From the NCBI GenBank assembly GCA_937988745.1, contig CALKAR010000225.1, positions 1 through 11,165 on the forward strand: a DNA stretch of 11,165 nt, in the 5' to 3' direction. Position numbers and translations under genes: made by a program. Shown here in pieces: positions 6,475 to 11,165 of the stretch (positions are counted from its first letter, which is position 1; each line of letters begins with the position of its first letter). The notes under the pieces were generated by a model that was not told the DNA's origin, made no database searches, and saw only the letters and a list, made by a program, of their open reading frames with translations. The DNA comes from an uncultured Peptococcaceae bacterium. GTDB lineage: Bacteria; Bacillota; Limnochordia; Darwinibacteriales; Darwinibacteriaceae.

Positions 6475-7997
6475 GTCTTGATCAGCTGAGCCACTTCGCG
6501 CGGTTTTTCTTGGGCAAGAGCGGTAACTTTCTGCCTAAGCTCTTCCTTCCTGATATCTGCGAGGGAGAGCTCGCCCAACAAATCTTCTTCATCTCCCACA
6601 ACCACATCGAGACCAGCGGCCGCTGGGACCAAGACAACCTCATCTTCTTCGTCCATTTCCGATCTGCGTTTGCGTACAATTACCACGAGAACAACTACTC
6701 CCAGAATAAGCAGAATGGCTGCGATAAGAACATACGGTAGATAGCTTGGCAGAGCTGCCTGTTCTGCAACATACATTTCCGGCAGGAGGCCTGTTGTTTC
6801 GAACGGAACAGCATCTACATAGATGCTATCGCCCCGGCTGGCTTGCAGCCCAATTGCCCGGCTGACCGATTCTTCAACAGAAGCCAGTTGGTTCGGGCTG
6901 AATTCGCCGTTCAGCCAAACCGCAACACTCAAATTGGTTACTTTGCCAGGAGAGGCGACAAAACGGCTTTCGGTACGGTTAAGTTCATAGTTGACAACCG
7001 ACTCTGTACGGCTGTATTCACTTGTTCCACCATCTGCACCTACATAGCCAGGTATATTAGAATCAACACCTGGAACTCCAGCTGGACCCGCGGTAGTTCC
7101 CGCAAACTGTTCGGTAAGGGTTTCCTGGCTGCGTATTAATCCGCCATCTCTGGTGATGGGTGAATATGTTTCGGAGTACTGTTCGTATGAATCAAAATCT
7201 AGAGTCGCACTGACGCGGGCCACCACATTTCCATACCCGTAAATGCGCTCCAACATAGCTACAATATTGTCTTCAAGCTGGCGTTCGTAAGCACGCTCCA
7301 GCTCAAAGCGCGCTGCAAAGGCTTCCCCATCCAACTGATTAGGATCTGGACTGCTGAGGACGTTACCACGGGTGTCAACAATGGTAACGTTTTCGGCGGT
7401 CAATCCTTCTACACTCGCAGCCACCAAGTTGGTGATAGCCCGAACCTGCTGAGTTGTGAGGGTATGTCCGGGCTTGAGCTGAAGCAAAACAGAAGCACTG
7501 GAGGGGCGTGATTCCTGGATGAAAAGCGACCTTTGCGGAAGCACAATATGTATGCGGGCATCCTGGACAGCATTAATCTGTCGGATGGTCCTTGTTAATT
7601 CCCCCTGCAGTGCCCATAGAAAGCGCAGATGGCGATCTGCTTCTGTTTCGCCGATGCGTGTGGTATTGAAAATCTCGAATCCCACCACACCACCCGTTGG
7701 CAGGCCAGCAGATGCTAAAGCAATGCGCGTTTCTAAGACCTGATCAGATGGCACCAAAACTGCCGTGCCGTTTTCAGTAAGCTCGTAAGGCACACCGCGT
7801 TCCTGCAGCTGTGCTACAACTGCGGCGGCATCTTCTGGCTGCAGACCCGAAAACAAAACATCGTAATCAACATTGGAAAAAAGTGCAATTAGTACCAATA
7901 AGGCAAAAACACCAAGAACAAGCACTCCTGCCCCGATCTGCATCGGCTTGGATAACTTGCCCCAGGTGTCTTGGATAGATGTAAGAATATTCTTCAT
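6456..7997 (-). CDS. fliF: Flagellar MS-ring protein FliF
   Basis: FliF is the membrane ring on which the basal body is built; it surrounds the export gate and carries FliG on its cytoplasmic tail. The 513-residue product has two transmembrane helices, at about 22-40 (GAGVLVLGVFALLVLIALF) and 420-442 (LPYVLIAAILLILGVVVLV). Between them lie the ring-building motifs of the YscJ/FliF family, for example NVDYDVLFSGL (42-52), ALASAGLPTGG (93-103), RHLRFLWALQGELTRTI (122-138) and ARIHIVLP (147-154). The collar region at about 272-335 is Gly/Ser/Thr-rich. The last 30 residues (RKEELRQKVTALAQEKPREV then AQLIKTWLAEE) are the conserved FliG-binding helices. ATG at 7997 is preceded by AGGTGGTGG in the 14-nt gap after fliE. 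Length is normal. The stop overlaps the annotated fliG start by 19 nt. Confidence 0.97.
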   Translation of the reverse strand: MKNILTSIQDTWGKLSKPMQIGAGVLVLGVFALLVLIALFSNVDYDVLFSGLQPEDAAAVVAQLQERGVPYELTENGTAVLVPSDQVLETRIALASAGLPTGGVVGFEIFNTTRIGETEADRHLRFLWALQGELTRTIRQINAVQDARIHIVLPQRSLFIQESRPSSASVLLQLKPGHTLTTQQVRAITNLVAASVEGLTAENVTIVDTRGNVLSSPDPNQLDGEAFAARFELERAYERQLEDNIVAMLERIYGYGNVVARVSATLDFDSYEQYSETYSPITRDGGLIRSQETLTEQFAGTTAGPAGVPGVDSNIPGYVGADGGTSEYSRTESVVNYELNRTESRFVASPGKVTNLSVAVWLNGEFSPNQLASVEESVSRAIGLQASRGDSIYVDAVPFETTGLLPEMYVAEQAALPSYLPYVLIAAILLILGVVVLVVIVRKRRSEMDEEDEVVLVPAAAGLDVVVGDEEDLLGELSLADIRKEELRQKVTALAQEKPREVAQLIKTWLAEE

Positions 7998-8011
7998 CGT
8001 CCACCACCTAG

Positions 8012-8296
8012 CTAAACCTGCATGCGCATGATTTCTTGATATGCTTCAATGACTTTGCTGCGAATGGCCATAGTAAGCTGCAGGGCAAGACTGGCTTGTT
8101 CTGCGATGATCATCGCATCATGGAACTCAATTTCGCCGGCTATTAGCTGTTGATAAGCTATATCCGACTGAATCTGCAGATCGTTGACCCTGTCCAATGC
8201 GCTGCGCAGGACCTCTTTAAATCCTGTTTCGCTGGATTTAGCAGTGGTTTCCTTGACTGGTGGCCCGGCCAGGGGTAAAGCACCGTCAATACGCAT
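8012..8296 (-). CDS. fliE: Flagellar hook-basal body complex protein FliE
   Basis: FliE joins the MS ring to the proximal rod and is an early export substrate. The 94-residue product ends with the family's conserved helical part: FKEVLRSALDRVNDLQIQSD, the LIAGE and HDAMIIAEQASLALQL segments, and AIRSKVIEAYQEIMRMQV at the C-terminus. The start is set at ATG 8296, which follows GGAGG by 7 nt. An in-frame TTG two codons upstream (8302) is only about 1-2 nt from the same GGAGG and is not credible. The N-terminal 25 residues are variable, as expected. The gene lies 19 nt after flgC and 14 nt before fliF, the same neighbours as in Bacillus. Confidence 0.96.
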   Translation of the reverse strand: MRIDGALPLAGPPVKETTAKSSETGFKEVLRSALDRVNDLQIQSDIAYQQLIAGEIEFHDAMIIAEQASLALQLTMAIRSKVIEAYQEIMRMQV

Positions 8297-8315
8297 TTTC
8301 AATCCTCCCTACTGT

Positions 8316-8747
8316 TTAACGCCCGATTTCTAAAGCTCTTTGGGCCATTGTCTTTGCCGCGTTGAGCGCGGTTATGTTGGCTTCATATGCCCTAGTCGCT
8401 GATATTAAATCGACCATTTCTTGAACCACATTCACATTCGGCATGGCCACATAACCATCGGCGTCTGCATCAGGATGTTGTGGATCATACACCAAACGTG
8501 GTTCAGAAGAATCGCTGACAATACCCACAACCCTTACCCCCTGGCCAACTTGTCCTGTGCGAGAAAAGCTTGGTCGCATAGCCTGTTCCAAAATAGGTGC
8601 GAAGACAGGCATCTGGCGACGATAAGGACCCCCTTCTGGTGTGCGTGTTGTCTCAGCGTTAGCCAAATTGTTAGCAATTATATCCATTCTGAGGCGCTCT
8701 GCCGTCAACCCCGAAGCGCTGATGCGAAACGCTCTAAAAGTGGACAT
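8316..8747 (-). CDS. flgC: Flagellar proximal rod protein FlgC
   Basis: The 143-residue product has the rod/hook family N-terminal signature (SASGLTAERLRMDIIANNLA, residues 10-29, then NAETTRTPEGGPYRRQ) and the C-terminal heptad helix (NVVQEMVDLISATRAYEANI, 106-125, then TALNAAKTM). These two helices pack together in the axial rod. The middle segment with YDPQHPDADADGYVAMPNV (87-105) is specific for FlgC and separates it from FlgB, FlgF and FlgG. ATG at 8747 has a GGGAGAGG site upstream that overlaps the end of flgB; the gap between the two genes is only 2 nt, so they are likely translated as a coupled pair. Length is usual for the family. Confidence 0.97.
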   Translation of the reverse strand: MSTFRAFRISASGLTAERLRMDIIANNLANAETTRTPEGGPYRRQMPVFAPILEQAMRPSFSRTGQVGQGVRVVGIVSDSSEPRLVYDPQHPDADADGYVAMPNVNVVQEMVDLISATRAYEANITALNAAKTMAQRALEIGR

Positions 8748-8749
8748 AA

Positions 8750-9148
8750 CTACCCTCTCCCTTCAGTAATGGCGCTTCGTATGGACCGCAGTTTGCGGCT
8801 GACCGCTTCAATTAAAGATTGATAGTAGAGCTGATTTTCGGCCACTAAAGCCATTTCACGATCCGGATCCACATTATTGCCATCGTTGCGCATGGTCGTA
8901 CTGTAGTCTTGTACGACTTGCCAACCAACCTCGGACCTTCGTCGTGAAGGTAGATGCTTTGGATGGGTTCTTGCTATCCCAGAGCGCTGCAGCCGTGACC
9001 GAAACTCTGAATCAAAGGTGTTGGTTATAACCACATCAGAACGTTTGAAACCTGGAGTATTGGCGTTAGCCAAATTGTTGCTGAGAACAGAATGCCGCTC
9101 CGATGCAGCCCCCAGGCCTTGCTGCAGCTGTTCAACTACCTTAAACAC
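8750..9148 (-). CDS. flgB: Flagellar proximal rod protein FlgB
   Basis: FlgB is the first gene of the operon and encodes a proximal rod subunit that is exported without a cleaved signal. The product shows the signature SNNLANANTPGFKRSDV in the first third. A C-terminal helix (DREMALVAENQLYYQSLIEA and onward) matches FlgB. I set the start at GTG 9148, giving 132 residues beginning VFKVVEQL (read as MF, the usual FlgB beginning), because a GGGAGG site lies 8 nt upstream. The in-frame GTG three codons earlier (9157) overlaps that site and cannot be used with it. The gene is 133 nt after codY, separated by an intrinsic terminator, and so heads its own transcription unit or depends on read-through. 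Confidence 0.95.
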   Translation of the reverse strand: MFKVVEQLQQGLGAASERHSVLSNNLANANTPGFKRSDVVITNTFDSEFRSRLQRSGIARTHPKHLPSRRRSEVGWQVVQDYSTTMRNDGNNVDPDREMALVAENQLYYQSLIEAVSRKLRSIRSAITEGRG

Positions 9149-9156
9149 CCAGTACA

Positions 9157-9162
9157 CCTCCC
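9157..9162 (-). promoter_or_regulatory. Shine-Dalgarno site that decides the flgB start
   Basis: GGGAGG reads on the minus strand with its last base in the first in-frame GTG (9157-9155). The next in-frame GTG at 9148 is 8 nt beyond it, an ideal distance. The longer 135-codon reading of flgB is therefore unlikely. Confidence 0.7.
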
Positions 9163-9205
9163 TTTTGAGCGCTAGCCGCGAATCTTACAGTCTTATTTCT
9201 CTAAG

Positions 9206-9221
9206 AGGGAATGAATTCCCT
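9206..9221. repeat. 16-bp dyad in the flgB leader
   Basis: The plus strand reads AGGGAATGAATTCCCT: two perfect 7-bp arms (AGGGAAT/ATTCCCT) around a 2-bp centre. It lies 24 nt after the end of the codY terminator and about 58 nt before the flgB start. A symmetric element at this place could be an operator for the flagellar operon. On the plus strand it is followed by six T's (9221-9226), so it might also act as a weak terminator of antisense transcription, with a 5-bp stem and 6-nt loop. No protein can be assigned to it, and chance is possible in an AT-rich leader. Confidence 0.35.
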
Positions 9222-9244
9222 TTTTTCCAGGGTATTTAATAGGC

Positions 9245-9279
9245 AAAAAAACCATCGAGCGATGCACTTCGCTCGATGG
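9245..9279 (-). terminator. Intrinsic terminator after codY
   Basis: In the minus-strand transcript a perfect 10-bp stem (CCATCGAGCG with CGCTCGATGG, arms 9279-9270 and 9261-9252) encloses the 8-nt loop AAGTGCAT and is followed directly by seven T's (9251-9245). It begins 2 nt after the codY stop codon. This is a textbook rho-independent terminator and separates the hslU-codY unit from the flagellar operon, in line with an independent promoter for flgB; read-through cannot be excluded. Confidence 0.92.
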
Positions 9280-9281
9280 GT

Positions 9282-10019
9282 CTATTTAAGGCCAAGGAGT
9301 TTGTCGAGTTCTTCAGGAAGAAGATCGTTTAGGATTCTCACATAAGTACCTTTCATTCCCAGCGATCGGCTTTCGATTAACCCGGCGCTCTCTAATTTGC
9401 GCAGTCCGTTGACTAATACGCTTCTCGTAATGCCGACTTCTTCTGCCACCTTGCTTGTGACAATCATGCCTTCAAAGTCATTCAGGTTATCTAAAACGTG
9501 TCGCATAGCTTTCTGTTCAGAATACGACAGAGAGCTGAGTGCTATCTGACAGGCGGTACGCTGCCTTACTAGGCTTTCTAACCGATCTTCTCTAAACTTC
9601 AACATGAGAACGCCCAAAAGCACGGCTGCATATTCACACAGGAACTGCTCTAGTCCGGAAAAAGTAGATTCCTGATTAACCAGGAGCATACCGAGACGTT
9701 CACCGCCCCCTATAACTGGACAGAGCAGGACATGGTCATAAGCAAGGCCTATCTGAGTAGCATTAGAAACTACGTGCACATCCGTGTTTTCTACTAAATC
9801 TTCGAGGACTACTTGGGGCAGGCTCTCGATAAACTCACTGCCAGGAACCGGTGCGATGGCTGTGAGTTCACCACTGTTGCGAATTAGAGCGGCACAAGCG
9901 TTACCTAACTCCCTAGAAAGTTCTTCCAGAATACCAGAGAAGTCGGGATCAAGACCAGTGTACTGCGTCACCGCATCGTTAAACCGCCGTGTCCGTGTTA
10001 ACACATCCTGCCATTCCAC
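9282..10019 (-). CDS. codY: GTP/nutrient-responsive global regulator CodY, with a shortened effector domain
   Basis: CodY is a dimeric DNA-binding regulator that represses starvation genes, and flagellar genes in Bacillus, when GTP and branched-chain amino acids are abundant. The C-terminal winged helix is strongly conserved: IALSSLSYSEQKAM (159-172), GITRSVLVNGLRKLESAGLI (196-215) and ESRSLGMKGTYV (216-227). The GAF-domain landmark PVIGGGERLG (101-110) is also present. The stretch from the GxL turn near residue 50 to GGGERLG is about 18 residues shorter than in B. subtilis CodY as I recall it, and the counterparts of the ligand-pocket segments (around Arg61, Phe71 and the EYTAFP segment) are not visible. 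Total length is 245 against about 259. The GTG start at 10019 follows AGGGAG by 9 nt, 24 nt after hslU, so it is probably co-transcribed with hslU. Family identity is certain from the HTH; the effector sensed is uncertain. Confidence 0.95.
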   Translation of the reverse strand: MEWQDVLTRTRRFNDAVTQYTGLDPDFSGILEELSRELGNACAALIRNSGELTAIAPVPGSEFIESLPQVVLEDLVENTDVHVVSNATQIGLAYDHVLLCPVIGGGERLGMLLVNQESTFSGLEQFLCEYAAVLLGVLMLKFREDRLESLVRQRTACQIALSSLSYSEQKAMRHVLDNLNDFEGMIVTSKVAEEVGITRSVLVNGLRKLESAGLIESRSLGMKGTYVRILNDLLPEELDKLLGLK

Positions 10020-10043
10020 GTTGATCGACTCCCTTCGTTTCGC

Positions 10044-11165
10044 CTACAGAATAAACCGCGACAGATCATCATCCTTTGCGATGCTCTCAAGTTTTGATCT
10101 GACGTACGCCTCATCAATTGCAACACGGCGCGGGCTGCCATCAGCTTCGAAACTGACATCTTCGAGCAGCTTTTCCAGAATAGTGTGAAGACGTCTAGCA
10201 CCGATATTCTCCGTAGTGCTGTTCACCTCTGCAGCGGTTTGAGCAATTGCCATGATACCGTCGTCGGTAAACTCCAATTCGATACCTTCTGTAGCCAAAA
10301 GGGCCTTATACTGCTTTGTCAGTGAATTCTGAGGTTCGGTCAATATCCGAGCAAAATCGGAGGGACGCAGATTCTCTAGATTCACTCTAATCGGGAATCG
10401 TCCTTGGAGTTCCGGAATCAGGTCACTGGGCTTTGATATGTGGAATGCTCCTGCGGCTATAAACAGTATGTGATCAGTACGAACCGGTCCCGCCTTAGTG
10501 ATCACAGTCGATCCCTCTACAATCGGGAGAATATCACGCTGCACGCCCTCGCGTGAGATATCTGGGCCTGCTCCCCCAGAATGTCCAGCGATTTTGTCTA
10601 TTTCATCAATGAATATGATGCCTGTTTCTTCAGCTCGCCTGATAGCTTCACGGGTTATAGCATCCATGTCCAAGAGCTTATTGGATTCTTCCTGATGGAT
10701 AATCTCACGTGCTTCAGAAACGGTCATTTTGCGTCGTGTCCGCTTCTTTGGCAGAAGCCCACCCAGAGCTTCATTTAAGCTGGCTCCCAGGTCTTCCATT
10801 CCTGTTCCAGGAAGCAGTTCTAAGAACGGCATCCGCTGTTCTTCAACCTCAAGCTCTACCACATGGTTTTCAAGCTCGCCCATGCGCAGCAATTTTCGGT
10901 AACGCTCCCTCTCTTCCCTGCGTCTGTCTTCGTCGAGCGTTGATTCTGGCTGCGATGTTTCAGGTTCAGAAATTCCCCAAAACATACTGAGAGGATTCAC
11001 GGCAGCACGCCGTTTGGCTGGTGGTACAAAGAGATCGAGGAGGCGCTCCTCAGTCAACTTCTCTGCTTGTTCGGCAACTTCCTCCATTTTCTCTTCTTTA
11101 ACCATGCGGATTGCTGCATCAACCAGCTCTCGCACAGCCGATTCTACGTCACGACCAACGTACCC
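10044..11165 (-). CDS. hslU: ATP-dependent protease ATPase subunit HslU (ClpY), N-terminus missing at window edge
   Basis: The frame enters at the right edge and gives 373 residues. It begins exactly with GYVG, the central pore motif of HslU, followed by RDVESAVRELVDAAI. By comparison with E. coli HslU (443 residues), roughly 89 residues including the Walker A loop lie outside the window. Inside are the charged, insertion-like I domain (about 25-155 of the fragment), Walker B IIFIDEIDK (183-191), the GRFPIRV arginine-finger segment (255-261), the sensor-2 segment ENIGARRLHT (319-328) and the conserved C-terminal tail DLSRFIL, which docks into HslV and activates it. HslU unfolds substrates for the HslV (ClpQ) peptidase. 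hslV would be expected just upstream, outside the window. The first internal GTG (11135) is not the start, because the conserved frame continues upstream of it. codY follows after 24 nt. Confidence 0.97.
   Translation of the reverse strand, partial: GYVGRDVESAVRELVDAAIRMVKEEKMEEVAEQAEKLTEERLLDLFVPPAKRRAAVNPLSMFWGISEPETSQPESTLDEDRRREERERYRKLLRMGELENHVVELEVEEQRMPFLELLPGTGMEDLGASLNEALGGLLPKKRTRRKMTVSEAREIIHQEESNKLLDMDAITREAIRRAEETGIIFIDEIDKIAGHSGGAGPDISREGVQRDILPIVEGSTVITKAGPVRTDHILFIAAGAFHISKPSDLIPELQGRFPIRVNLENLRPSDFARILTEPQNSLTKQYKALLATEGIELEFTDDGIMAIAQTAAEVNSTTENIGARRLHTILEKLLEDVSFEADGSPRRVAIDEAYVRSKLESIAKDDDLSRFIL

Noticed and set aside
9183..9188. TAAGAT on the minus strand as a -10 box for flgB
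   Set aside because: It matches 4 of 6 positions, and no acceptable -35 hexamer is found 16-18 nt upstream.
9206..9226. A plus-strand intrinsic terminator formed by the dyad and six T's
   Set aside because: The stem would be only 5 bp with a 6-nt loop, and no plus-strand gene ends there; noted only as a minor possibility under the dyad.
9223..9241. A possible CodY box (consensus AATTTTCWGAAAATT) in the flgB leader, around AATACCCTGGAAAAA on the minus strand
   Set aside because: It matches only 9 of 15 positions, which is expected by chance in an AT-rich leader. It would be worth revisiting only if binding data exist.
9149..9244. A cyclic-di-GMP riboswitch upstream of flgB, as known in some Clostridia
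   Set aside because: The 96-nt space is nearly filled by the dyad and the ribosome binding site, and no conserved aptamer core or following terminator is visible on the minus strand.
1..11165. An undescribed defence, mobile or metabolic system hidden in the window
   Set aside because: Every stretch longer than 140 nt is accounted for by a conserved gene in a well-known order. There are no insertion sequences, tRNA genes, CRISPR repeats or foreign-looking islands.

Overview
The window is the head of a large flagellar (fla/che-type) gene cluster from a member of the Bacillota (Firmicutes), read entirely from the minus strand. Three observations support this: the order hslU-codY-flgB-flgC-fliE-fliF-fliG-fliH-fliI-fliJ-ylxF-fliK-flgD matches the clpY-codY-fla/che arrangement known from Bacillus; CodY is a Bacillota regulator; and the ribosome binding sites are strong AGGAGG types. 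Base composition looks close to even, and GTG and TTG starts are common. I cannot name a genus. The presence of a gene of the flgD-flgE intergenic type points to a Clostridia-like or deep-branching lineage as readily as to Bacilli.

Layout, in the direction of transcription (from high to low coordinates). (1) 11165-10044: the 3' five-sixths of hslU, the ATPase of the HslUV protease, cut by the window edge. (2) 10019-9282: codY, 24 nt downstream of hslU and probably co-transcribed with it, followed by a clear intrinsic terminator at 9279-9245. (3) 9244-9149: a 96-nt leader with a 16-bp dyad; no promoter was recognised. (4) 9148-1: an unbroken flagellar operon with gaps of 43 nt or less, or overlaps: proximal rod (flgB, flgC, fliE), MS ring (fliF), rotor (fliG), export ATPase complex (fliH, fliI, fliJ), a MotE/YlxF-like membrane protein, hook-length control protein (fliK), hook cap (flgD), and the start of a small 'flagellar operon protein' gene cut by the left edge.

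The genes work together in the early and middle stages of flagellum assembly. FliF and FliG form the base; FliH, FliI and FliJ feed the export gate; FliE, FlgB and FlgC are exported to form the rod; FlgD caps the growing hook; FliK measures it. The upstream hslU-codY unit is housekeeping or nutritional control that is linked by position.

I found no undescribed system here; the region is a well-conserved locus. The points most worth a second look are the CodY effector domain, which is shorter than in Bacillus and seems to lack the usual branched-chain amino acid pocket; an out-of-frame ATG with a better-placed ribosome binding site than the fliK start; and several ambiguous or non-ATG starts within the coupled fliF-fliI stretch.
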